The position numbers were made by a program, and so were the translations under genes. Shown here piece after piece: positions 1 through 4,884 of a stretch of DNA of 6,410 nt (the first letter of the stretch is position 1; each line of letters opens with the position of its first letter). Under the pieces are notes generated by a model that ran no database searches, had not been told where the DNA came from, and worked only from the letters and a program-made list of their open reading frames with translations. Source of the stretch: Candidatus Iainarchaeum sp. (GTDB lineage: Archaea; Iainarchaeota; Iainarchaeia; Iainarchaeales; GCA-2688035); NCBI GenBank assembly GCA_028712575.1, contig JAQTPU010000044.1:1-6410 (forward strand). Reading direction: 5' to 3'.

Positions 1-702
1 GCATATGACCGCGTTTCCACTATGTTCAGCCCTGACGGAAGGCTGTATCAGGTTGAATATGCTTCGAAGATAGTTGAACAGGGGACTTTGGGGGCCGGGC
101 TTGTTTTTAACAAGGGCGTTGTTTTGGGCGCTGACAAGAAGGTTGTCAGCAGGCTTGTAATGGCTGACTCTATTGAAAAAGTTTTCCGGGTTGACGACCA
201 TGTTGCTGTAATAGGGTCGGGCCTTGTCGGGGATGCAAGAAGGCTTGTCCAGATTGCGAGGAAACAGGCGCAGGAAAACCAGATGTATTATGATGAAAAG
301 ATTCCAGTTGAAACACTTGCAAAAGAGATTTCTGCGGTAAAACAATTATTCACGCAGTATGCGGGAATGAGGCCTTTCGGGGTTTCATTTGTTGTCGGCG
401 GAGTCGATGATTCAGGGGCAAGGCTTTTTGAAACAGAGCCGAGCGGCGCGCTTGCGGAATACAAGGCGATTGCAATCGGAAAGGGAAAAAAGGAATGCAT
501 GAAATTTTTTGAAGCGGAATACTCGGACAATATGGTTCTGGATGATGCGATTGCACTGATGCTGAAGGGATTGGACAAGGGAATGGCTGCGGACAAGCAG
601 AAAATTGATGTTAACAGGCTGGATTTTGTTATTATTGAAGAAGGGAAGCAGTTTGAAAGGCTTCCGAAACAAAAATTAAAGGCTGTTTTAGGGAAAATAT
701 AA
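1..702 (+). CDS. psmA: 20S proteasome alpha subunit, 5'-truncated by the window edge
   Basis: This is the structural outer-ring subunit of the archaeal 20S proteasome. It forms the gated heptameric ring that docks the unfolding ATPase and has no peptidase activity of its own. The reading frame is open from base 1 and reads AYDRVSTMFSPDGRLYQVEY, the conserved alpha-subunit N-terminal gate and H0-helix region (YDR, then FSPDGRL-QVEYA). The ATG at 22 therefore lies inside the gene and the true start is a few codons upstream of the window. Also visible are DKKV-SRL, the SIEK lysine (codon 178-180) that corresponds to Lys66 of the Thermoplasma subunit and receives the ATPase HbYX tail, the SGLVGDAR segment, and YTQYAGMRPFGVSF. 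The body is full length and ends at TAA 700-702. One oddity is GTLGAG in the strand after H0, where relatives usually have G-S/T-TALG. A TATA-like element follows, so SBDS may have its own promoter. Family assignment is very secure. Confidence 0.97.
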   Translation, partial: AYDRVSTMFSPDGRLYQVEYASKIVEQGTLGAGLVFNKGVVLGADKKVVSRLVMADSIEKVFRVDDHVAVIGSGLVGDARRLVQIARKQAQENQMYYDEKIPVETLAKEISAVKQLFTQYAGMRPFGVSFVVGGVDDSGARLFETEPSGALAEYKAIAIGKGKKECMKFFEAEYSDNMVLDDAIALMLKGLDKGMAADKQKIDVNRLDFVIIEEGKQFERLPKQKLKAVLGKI

Positions 703-721
703 TCGGAAATAACAACCTGCC

Positions 722-730
722 TATATATAC
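722..730 (+). promoter_or_regulatory. TATA-like promoter element upstream of SBDS
   Basis: TATATATAC lies in the only AT-rich part of the psmA-SBDS gap. Archaeal transcription usually starts about 25 bases downstream of the TATA-box centre, which would be near 750-755. An mRNA from here would have almost no 5' leader before the SBDS start. No convincing purine-rich BRE is visible just upstream. This is inference from composition and spacing only; read-through from psmA may also drive the downstream genes. Confidence 0.4.
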
Positions 731-757
731 ACGGCGGGCAAATGGAGTCTTGTGTCC

Positions 758-1459
758 ATGGTGAAGCTTGAGGAAGCAGTTATTGCAAGGCTTGAACATT
801 CAGGAGAAAAATTTGAAATATTGGTTGACCCGGATTTGGCAATGAAATTGAGAAAAGGGGAAAAAGTGAGCTTCAATGAAATGCTTGCCATTGACTCTGT
901 TTTCAAGGATGCCGGAAAAGGGACTGTGCAGAGCGTGGAGGCCCTGAACAAGGCATTTGGAACTACACGCATCGAGGACATTTCCGAAAAAATAATAAGA
1001 TCAGGGACAGTGCAGCTGACAACAGAGCAGAGAAGGGAACTGCGCGAGCAGAAAAGAAAGGAAATAATCCAGTTGATTGCAAGGAATGCAATGAACCCGC
1101 AGACGAATTCCCCCCATCCTCCGCAGAGAATCGAGAATGCATTGAACGAAGCGAAAATCCATGTTGATGAATTCAAATCCGCCGAAGAGCAGGTAACTGA
1201 AATCCTGAAGGAGATAAAAAAAATTATTCCAATCAGTTTTGAAAAATTAAAAATTGCCGTAAAAGTCCCCGCAGAATACAGCGGAAAGGCAAACGCAATG
1301 CTCCACAGGTATGACCTGAAAAAAGAGGAATGGGGCAATGACGGAAGCCTGCTTGCAATGGTCGAGCTGCCTGCTGGAATGCGCCCGGATTTTTTAAACG
1401 AACTGAACCATTTAACCCATGGAAATGTTGAAACAAAATTTTTGGAGAATCAAAGATGA
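758..1459 (+). CDS. Ribosome maturation protein SBDS (Sdo1 family)
   Basis: This is the archaeal orthologue of Shwachman-Bodian-Diamond protein. In eukaryotes SBDS works with the EF-2-like GTPase EFL1 to release eIF6 from the pre-60S subunit, and archaeal SBDS binds the large subunit. The 233-residue product matches the family length. The N-terminal FYSH domain (about 1-85) opens [11 protein letters not shown], followed by FEILVDP and FKDAGKG. The central helical domain has [14 protein letters not shown] and the conserved [11 protein letters not shown]. The C-terminal ferredoxin-like domain (about 160-233) follows. I chose ATG 758 because homologues begin M-V-x-L and GGAG (744-747) lies 10 bases upstream, closer to the 8-base spacing seen for rrp4 and pfdB than the 4 bases to an in-frame GTG at 752. 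GTG 752 would add two residues and cannot be excluded. The stop overlaps the rrp4 start as ATGA, implying translational coupling. Family call is secure. Confidence 0.95.
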   Translation: MVKLEEAVIARLEHSGEKFEILVDPDLAMKLRKGEKVSFNEMLAIDSVFKDAGKGTVQSVEALNKAFGTTRIEDISEKIIRSGTVQLTTEQRRELREQKRKEIIQLIARNAMNPQTNSPHPPQRIENALNEAKIHVDEFKSAEEQVTEILKEIKKIIPISFEKLKIAVKVPAEYSGKANAMLHRYDLKKEEWGNDGSLLAMVELPAGMRPDFLNELNHLTHGNVETKFLENQR

Positions 1460-2109
1460 AGAAAAGAATAGTGATTCCAGGTGAACTGGTTTCTGAAGAA
1501 AGGAAAAAAGTAGGGCCGCATGTTTTTGTTGAAAACGGAAAAATATATTCTGACTCATTGGGCCTGATTTACAATGACTCGCAGGACGCGTCAGTAGTGG
1601 CATTGCACGGAAAATATGTTCCCCAGAGGGATGACCTCATAATCGGGGTTGTGGTGCAGGAAACATTCGGAGGGTACATTGTTGACATCAATTCATTTTA
1701 CTTTTCCTTTGTATCCAAGGAATTCATAAGGGACAGGCTGCAGAGGGGCTCGATTATTTCCGCAAAAATAATGTCTGTAAATGAAATAAACGAGGCGGAG
1801 CTCGGCCAGGTAAGGTTCTTTTTCGGCGGGGAAATAATAAACATAAGCCCTGTTAAGGTTCCGAGGGTAATAGGAAAAAACGCTTCAATGATGGAAGCCT
1901 TGAAGCTCGGCACAGGCGCAAACATAATGGTGGGCAGGAACGGGCGAATCTGGGCAAAAGGCGGGAATACGCAGCTTCTTGCAGAGGCAATAAAAAAAAT
2001 AGAGGCGGAATCGCATTTGAGCAATTTGACGAACAAAATAGAGGCCTTTTTGAAGGAAAAAAACAAAGGCGTAAAAGAGGGAGATTTATTTGAGCAAGAA
2101 AAAAGATGA
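1456..2109 (+). CDS. rrp4: Exosome complex RNA-binding subunit Rrp4
   Basis: Rrp4 is a cap subunit of the archaeal exosome. It sits on the Rrp41/Rrp42 hexamer and guides RNA into the central channel. The 217-residue product has the three expected parts. The N-terminal domain (1-52) carries the family signature IVIPGE (5-10). An S1 domain (about 53-125) opens [18 protein letters not shown] domain (about 126-200) has [14 protein letters not shown] (131-145) and the GRNGRIW loop (160-166). The C-terminal tail is rich in Lys and Glu. The S1 part looks compact: the loop after FVSKEF and the last strand are some residues shorter than I recall for well-studied euryarchaeal Rrp4. The start is ATG 1456 with GGAG at 1444-1447, 8 bases upstream. 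It overlaps SBDS by 4 bases and rrp41 by 20, consistent with coupled translation of exosome subunits. Confidence 0.96.
   Translation: MKKRIVIPGELVSEERKKVGPHVFVENGKIYSDSLGLIYNDSQDASVVALHGKYVPQRDDLIIGVVVQETFGGYIVDINSFYFSFVSKEFIRDRLQRGSIISAKIMSVNEINEAELGQVRFFFGGEIINISPVKVPRVIGKNASMMEALKLGTGANIMVGRNGRIWAKGGNTQLLAEAIKKIEAESHLSNLTNKIEAFLKEKNKGVKEGDLFEQEKR
2077..2092 (+). promoter_or_regulatory. Ribosome binding site that fixes the TTG start of rrp41
   Basis: GAGGGAG (2077-2083) lies 6 bases before TTG 2090-2092, inside the 3' end of rrp4. There is no in-frame ATG near the N-terminus of rrp41. The next near-start, GTG 2123, has no comparable Shine-Dalgarno sequence and would remove conserved N-terminal residues. 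The site therefore supports TTG initiation. Confidence 0.7.
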
Positions 2110-2872
2110 AACAATAGAGTATGTGAAAAACGGAAAAAGACTTGATGGAAGGGGCCTTGAAGAATTAAGGCCGTTGAAAATTGAGGCGGGTGTTTTAAGC
2201 AGGGCAGACGGAAGCTGTGCCTTGGAGTGGGGCCAGAACAAGGTAGTGGCTGCTGTTTACGGGCCGAGGGAAGCCCTTCCAAAACACATCCAGAACCCTT
2301 ACAAGGCGCTTGTGAATTTTCAGTACAGGATGGCTACATTTTCAGTTCCTGACAGAAAAAACCCTAGGCCGGGTAGAAGGGAAATGGAAATAAGCAAGAT
2401 TTCAGGAGAAGCTCTTGAAAAAGCGATTTTCCTTGAAAGGTTCCCGAACACGACCATAGATGTTTTTGTGGAAATCCTTGACAGCAATGCTGGCACAAGA
2501 GTGGCTGCGCTTGCTGCGGCGAGCGTTGCTCTTGCAGATGCTGGCATTCCAATGAGGGACATGGTTTCGGCTGTCGGAGTCGGAAAAGCAGGCGGGGAAG
2601 TAATCCTTGATTTGAACAAGGATGAGGAAGATGCCCCGGATGCAGTTGATATTCCGCTTGCGATTCTGCCGAGGACAGAGGAAATTGTTTTGCTGCAGAT
2701 GGACGGACTGTTAAGGCCTGAAGAATGGAAAAAAGCGATAGCGCTTGGAATAAAGGGCTGCAAGCAGGTTTATGGGGTGCAGAAAGAGGCTTTGAGAAAA
2801 AAATATCTGGAAGCGGAGAAAGAGGAAGCTGAACCAAACACTGAAGCAGCAGCACATGGAGAAGGTGAATGA
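2090..2872 (+). CDS. rrp41: Exosome catalytic subunit Rrp41 (RNase PH family)
   Basis: Rrp41 is the catalytic 3'-5' phosphorolytic RNase of the archaeal exosome. It degrades RNA with phosphate, can add tails in reverse, and works as a heterodimer with Rrp42 in a hexameric ring. The 260-residue product has the RNase PH hallmarks: GKRLDGR (15-21), AGVLSRADGS (33-42) and AVYGPREALPKH (55-66). It also has the RNA-binding arginine pair R96-R97 in GRREMEISK, NAGTR (133-137) for phosphate binding, and ALADAGIPMRD. The catalytic aspartates D181 and D187 (DAPDAVD) keep the six-residue spacing of RNase PH enzymes and lie close to D182/D188 of Sulfolobus Rrp41. The enzyme should therefore be active. The C-terminal tail (about 243-260) is acidic and Ala-rich, and its last codons carry the ribosome binding site for rrp42. 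It starts at TTG 2090 and overlaps rrp4 by 20 bases. Confidence 0.96.
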   Translation: MSKKKDETIEYVKNGKRLDGRGLEELRPLKIEAGVLSRADGSCALEWGQNKVVAAVYGPREALPKHIQNPYKALVNFQYRMATFSVPDRKNPRPGRREMEISKISGEALEKAIFLERFPNTTIDVFVEILDSNAGTRVAALAAASVALADAGIPMRDMVSAVGVGKAGGEVILDLNKDEEDAPDAVDIPLAILPRTEEIVLLQMDGLLRPEEWKKAIALGIKGCKQVYGVQKEALRKKYLEAEKEEAEPNTEAAAHGEGE

Positions 2873-2876
2873 AATG
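2858..2876 (+). promoter_or_regulatory. Ribosome binding site that favours ATG 2874 for rrp42
   Basis: GGAGAAGGTGA (2858-2868) ends 5 bases before ATG 2874, the same GGTGA spacing seen at rpl37ae. The in-frame ATG at 2856 lies just before this site and has only a weak GCAGCAGCAC context upstream. The site overlaps the last rrp41 codons, so termination on rrp41 and initiation on rrp42 take place at the same spot. Confidence 0.6.
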
Positions 2877-3668
2877 GCAGCGGATATTGTATTGGATTTG
2901 CGCGCGGATAAAGTAGTTGAATCAGTCAAGCAGGGAAAAAGGCTTGACGGAAGAAAATTCGATGAATACAGGAAAATAACAATTAAGCACAACATCAGCG
3001 AAAATGCAGACGGAAGCGCAAGAGTGACTTTGGGGGAAACAGACGTGATTGCGGGAGTAAAAATTGTTCCCGGCGATCCTTTTCCCGACTCTCCGAAAGA
3101 AGGTTCTATAAGCGTTGGAATTGAATTCCTTCCGCTGGCAAGCCCTTTGTTTGAAACAGGCCCGCCTGGAAGCGAGGAAACAGAGCTTGCAAGAGTAGTG
3201 GACCGCGGGATTAGGGAAAGCAAGTGCATTGATTTTGGGGAATTGTGCATTGAAGAGGGAAAAAAGGTCTGGGTTGCTTACATTGACATGTACACAATGA
3301 ACGATGACGGGAACCTTTTCGATGCGAGCTCGATTGCCGCGCTTGCTGCATTGACACAGGCGAGAATTCCCAAGCTTGAAATAGAAGGCGACTCCTATAA
3401 AATTGTAAAGGGAGAATACGCAAAAAAACTGGGGCTTGCGAGAAAGCCGCTGCTCTGCACAACAACAAAAATAGCTGGGCACTTGGTTAATGATGCCTGT
3501 TTTGCAGAGGAAAAGGCAATGGAAGCAAGATTTTCTGTTGCAACAACGGAAGACGGGTATATGAGCGCCTATCAGAAAGGCGGTTCCGGAAGCTTCACTG
3601 CAAAGGAAATAGACGAATGCATTGACCTGGCTTTTGCAAAAGCAAAGGAGATAAGGAAACTTTTGTAA
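2874..3668 (+). CDS. rrp42: Exosome non-catalytic core subunit Rrp42
   Basis: Rrp42 is the RNase PH-fold partner of Rrp41. It is not catalytic but is needed to assemble the hexameric ring and to form the RNA channel and composite active site. The 264-residue product shows GKRLDGRKFDEYR near residue 21, NADGSARV, and GDPFPDSPKEGSISVGIEFLPLASP-FE-GPP, an Rrp42-type stretch. It also has ELARVVDRGIRESKCID, MNDDGNLFDASSIAALAAL, and the closing YQKGGSGSFTAKEIDE. It lacks the Arg-Arg-Glu motif of Rrp41. The distal position where related Rrp42 proteins often have Met-Asp reads MEARFSV here, so the second acidic residue is Glu; this fits a non-catalytic role. I chose ATG 2874 over ATG 2856 because of the Shine-Dalgarno sequence; the longer version would add six residues. 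It begins 1 base after the rrp41 stop, and rpl37ae follows after 14 bases. Confidence 0.95.
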   Translation: MAADIVLDLRADKVVESVKQGKRLDGRKFDEYRKITIKHNISENADGSARVTLGETDVIAGVKIVPGDPFPDSPKEGSISVGIEFLPLASPLFETGPPGSEETELARVVDRGIRESKCIDFGELCIEEGKKVWVAYIDMYTMNDDGNLFDASSIAALAALTQARIPKLEIEGDSYKIVKGEYAKKLGLARKPLLCTTTKIAGHLVNDACFAEEKAMEARFSVATTEDGYMSAYQKGGSGSFTAKEIDECIDLAFAKAKEIRKLL

Positions 3669-3682
3669 ACCGGTGATTTGAA

Positions 3683-4078
3683 ATGTCGACAAAAAAAGTA
3701 AAGCGAATGGGAAGGCTTGGCGCAAGATACGGTGTCGGAATAAGAAAAAGGCTTTTGAAAATTGAATCAGAGCAGTTTGCTCCGCACAATTGCCCCGAAT
3801 GCAGCGCGCCAAAAGTCAGGAGGACAGCCCCGGGAATTTTTTACTGCAAAAAATGCGGTTATGAATTTGCAGGCGGGGCCTATGTGCCTGAAACAATGGC
3901 CGGCAGCATTGTGAAAAAAATGGTTTCACAAAAGGTTTTCCTGCCGAATATGCGCAGCCTTGTTGAAACAAAAACAGGCCTGCCAAAGGCCCTGGAAGGG
4001 GCTGCCGAAGAAAAAGGGGATTCTGAAGGAATAAAGCCGGTTTCAAAGACATCGAAAAAGAAAAGGAAAAAGGAATGA
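3683..4078 (+). CDS. rpl37ae: Large ribosomal subunit protein eL43 (L37Ae) with a long basic C-terminal tail
   Basis: eL43 is a small zinc-ribbon protein of the archaeal/eukaryotic large ribosomal subunit. The start MSTKKVKRMGRLGARYG-GIRKRL is typical. The zinc ribbon uses C37, C40, C55 and C58 (CPEC, then YCKKCGYEFAGGAYVPET at 54-71), and the GGAYVPET end is a family signature. The start ATG 3683 has GGTGAT (3672-3677) 5 bases upstream. Unusually, the protein is 131 residues long, whereas archaeal eL43 is generally about 80-95. The extra part (about 80-131) has a middle section, VFLPNMRSLVETKTGLPKAL, then a Glu/Gly-rich spacer, and ends in KTSKKKRKKE. I see no second zinc site in it. The reading frame is clean, so this is an extension rather than a frameshift. 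Its position between exosome genes and rpoP matches the known superoperon. Confidence 0.93.
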   Translation: MSTKKVKRMGRLGARYGVGIRKRLLKIESEQFAPHNCPECSAPKVRRTAPGIFYCKKCGYEFAGGAYVPETMAGSIVKKMVSQKVFLPNMRSLVETKTGLPKALEGAAEEKGDSEGIKPVSKTSKKKRKKE

Positions 4079-4085
4079 TTTTTTT
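4079..4085 (+). terminator. Weak oligo-T tract after rpl37ae
   Basis: Seven T residues follow the TGA of rpl37ae directly, then C and seven A residues (T7-C-A7). Archaeal RNA polymerase can terminate on T-rich tracts without a stable hairpin, so partial termination is possible. The tightly spaced genes that follow argue that most transcripts read through. Low confidence. Confidence 0.2.
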
Positions 4086-4103
4086 CAAAAAAAGGTGTTA
4101 TTA

Positions 4104-4235
4104 ATGTATAGATGCGGAAAATGCGGGGAAACATTCAACAAGCTTCCTGAAGGCCTGGTAAGATGCCCTGCCTGTGCATACAAGGTCCTTTACAAGGTAA
4201 GGCCTGCTGTTGCAAAAACAATCAAGGCAAGGTAG
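4104..4235 (+). CDS. rpoP: DNA-directed RNA polymerase subunit P (Rpb12-like)
   Basis: RpoP is the archaeal counterpart of eukaryotic Rpb12/RPABC4, a tiny zinc-binding RNA polymerase subunit that helps assemble the Rpb3/Rpb10 (D/N) platform. The gene has only 43 codons and is easily missed by length cut-offs. It begins MYRCGKCGETF and contains GLVRCPACAYKVLYKVRP. The zinc ligands are C4, C7, C21 and C24 in CxxC...CPxC spacing, followed by the conserved Y-K-hydrophobic and R-P residues. The usual archaeal length is about 40-50 residues, so the gene is complete. ATG 4104 has GGTG (4094-4097) 6 bases upstream, and the stop is TAG 4233-4235. Its last codons contain the ribosome binding site of pcc1. 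In many euryarchaea a Brix/Imp4-like gene lies near rpoP and pcc1; no such gene is present here. Confidence 0.93.
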   Translation: MYRCGKCGETFNKLPEGLVRCPACAYKVLYKVRPAVAKTIKAR

Positions 4236-4243
4236 TCCTTTTG
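4229..4243 (+). promoter_or_regulatory. Ribosome binding site for the TTG start of pcc1
   Basis: AAGGT (4229-4233) overlaps the last rpoP codon and stop and sits 7 bases before TTG 4241-4243. This gives a Pcc1 of normal size. The frame is open further upstream, but using an earlier start would overlap most of rpoP. Confidence 0.5.
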
Positions 4244-4492
4244 CAGGATGCAAAATTTGAATTGTCCCTGAAGCTTGATGCCCGGGATTCGGGAAATGCG
4301 GAAACAATTGGTTCCTCAATCCTTCCTGAAATCGAGTCAGGGAGAAACAAGCGTTCCGAAACAATTGTTAAAATTAAGAATTCTTTGGTTTTAATCAATA
4401 TCCAGGCCCTTGACAAAACAGCTTTGAGGGCATCATTGAATTCTTGCTTAAAATCAATTATTCTGGCGGAAGAAATTCTGGAGGTAATATAA
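4241..4492 (+). CDS. pcc1: KEOPS complex subunit Pcc1
   Basis: Pcc1 is the small dimerising subunit of KEOPS, which with Kae1, Bud32 and Cgi121 transfers threonylcarbamoyl to A37 of ANN-decoding tRNAs (t6A). From TTG 4241 the product is 83 residues, the usual family size. It shows the beta-beta-alpha-type start AKFELSLKLDA, a hydrophobic strand SLVLINIQALDKTALRASLNS, and the C-terminal helix CLKSIILAEEILEVI; the pattern L-RAS-NS-L--I-LAEE-LE is characteristic. An in-frame TTG at 4262 would cut off the first strand. The rpoP stop is only 5 bases upstream, and the stop TAA 4490-4492 overlaps the pfdB ATG by one base (TAATG), so all three are likely co-translated. Sequence conservation is modest outside the C-terminal helix, so the assignment rests on that helix, the size and the gene order. 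Confidence 0.85.
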   Translation: MQDAKFELSLKLDARDSGNAETIGSSILPEIESGRNKRSETIVKIKNSLVLINIQALDKTALRASLNSCLKSIILAEEILEVI

Positions 4493-4510
4493 TGGCGGAA
4501 GAAATTCAGG
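4464..4510 (+). repeat. Direct repeat across the pcc1/pfdB junction
   Basis: The 15-base string TGGCGGAAGAAATTC occurs at 4464-4478 and again at 4493-4507, 29 bases apart. Extended by three bases, 17 of 18 positions match. The first copy encodes L-A-E-E-I near the end of Pcc1; the second encodes M-A-E-E-I at the start of prefoldin beta, in a different frame of the DNA. The stop of pcc1, the GGAGGT site and the ATG of pfdB lie between or at the edges of the copies. Confidence 0.85.
4480..4485 (+). promoter_or_regulatory. Strong ribosome binding site of pfdB
   Basis: GGAGGT ends 6 bases before ATG 4492 and is the best Shine-Dalgarno match in the window. It fixes the pfdB start at 4492, although the frame is open further upstream with an alternative start at 4444 that would run into pcc1. 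Confidence 0.75.
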
Positions 4511-4875
4511 CAAAAGCAATGGAATTCGAAAGGAACAGGGGCCAGTTGATGAATGTTTCGGCCCAGAAACAGCAGTTGCAGATGCAGAACGGCGCGCTTG
4601 GGAACGCAATTGAAGAGCTTGCAAAAAGCAAGGAAAAAAAAGTCTTCAAGGCAGTTGGAAACATCCTTATCCAGGCAGATGCCGCCGAAACAAAAAAAGA
4701 GCTTCAGGAAAAAAAAGAATCAGTGGAGCTTAGAATCAAGACGCTGCAGAAACAGGAAGATTCCCTTGTAAACAGGCTCAACAAGCTCAAATCAGACATT
4801 GAGGCTGCACAGAACGGAATGCCTGTTGCAGAAGAAAAAGCCCAGGAAAGCGAAAAGCCGAACAAGAAAAAGTGA
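4492..4875 (+). CDS. pfdB: Prefoldin beta subunit
   Basis: This is the beta subunit of archaeal prefoldin, an alpha2-beta4 jellyfish-shaped chaperone that holds unfolded proteins with coiled-coil tentacles and passes them to the thermosome. The 127-residue product has a first coiled-coil helix (about 3-45), a beta-hairpin segment containing the family signature VFKAVGNILIQAD (51-63), and a second helix (about 70-112, with KKESVELRIKTLQKQ). A charged Lys/Glu tail (113-127) ends the protein. Length is normal to slightly long for archaeal beta subunits. ATG 4492 is fixed by GGAGGT and overlaps the pcc1 stop by one base. The DHH gene probably starts 7 bases after the TGA. Position next to pcc1 and rpoP agrees with the known archaeal superoperon. 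Confidence 0.93.
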   Translation: MAEEIQAKAMEFERNRGQLMNVSAQKQQLQMQNGALGNAIEELAKSKEKKVFKAVGNILIQADAAETKKELQEKKESVELRIKTLQKQEDSLVNRLNKLKSDIEAAQNGMPVAEEKAQESEKPNKKK

Positions 4876-4876
4876 A

Positions 4877-4884
4877 TTTTTTTT
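4877..4884 (+). terminator. T8 tract after pfdB, overlapping the presumed DHH start
   Basis: Eight T residues follow the pfdB stop after one base. Such tracts can act as archaeal intrinsic terminators. The probable TTG start of the next gene uses the last two T residues, so any terminator here would reduce rather than separate expression of the DHH gene. Speculative. Confidence 0.25.

Noticed and set aside
721..1338. Minus-strand open frame of 205 codons opposite SBDS
   Set aside because: It is a low-complexity Ser/Phe/Ile-rich shadow of SBDS. It has no family features and covers the conserved coding sequence exactly.
2922..3812. Long minus-strand open frame (296 codons) opposite rrp42 and rpl37ae
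   Set aside because: It is fully antisense to two secure genes, its protein is rich in Cys and Phe with no recognisable motif, and A/G-rich codons on the plus strand naturally leave few stops on the other strand.
4079..4093. T7-C-A7 palindrome as a regulatory hairpin
   Set aside because: The one-base loop and A-T-only stem would not form a stable structure; it is better viewed as a plain T tract followed by an A-rich ribosome-site leader.
4163..4240. ATG 4163 as the start of Pcc1
   Set aside because: It would lie within rpoP for most of its first 24 codons and add a Cys-rich segment that is just the frame-shifted RpoP zinc region. TTG 4241 gives the normal family size.
4799..4882. Upstream extension of the DHH protein into pfdB
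   Set aside because: It would overlap pfdB by 77 bases from another TTG, giving a basic stretch not expected in DHH proteins; motif I follows TTG 4883 at the normal distance.
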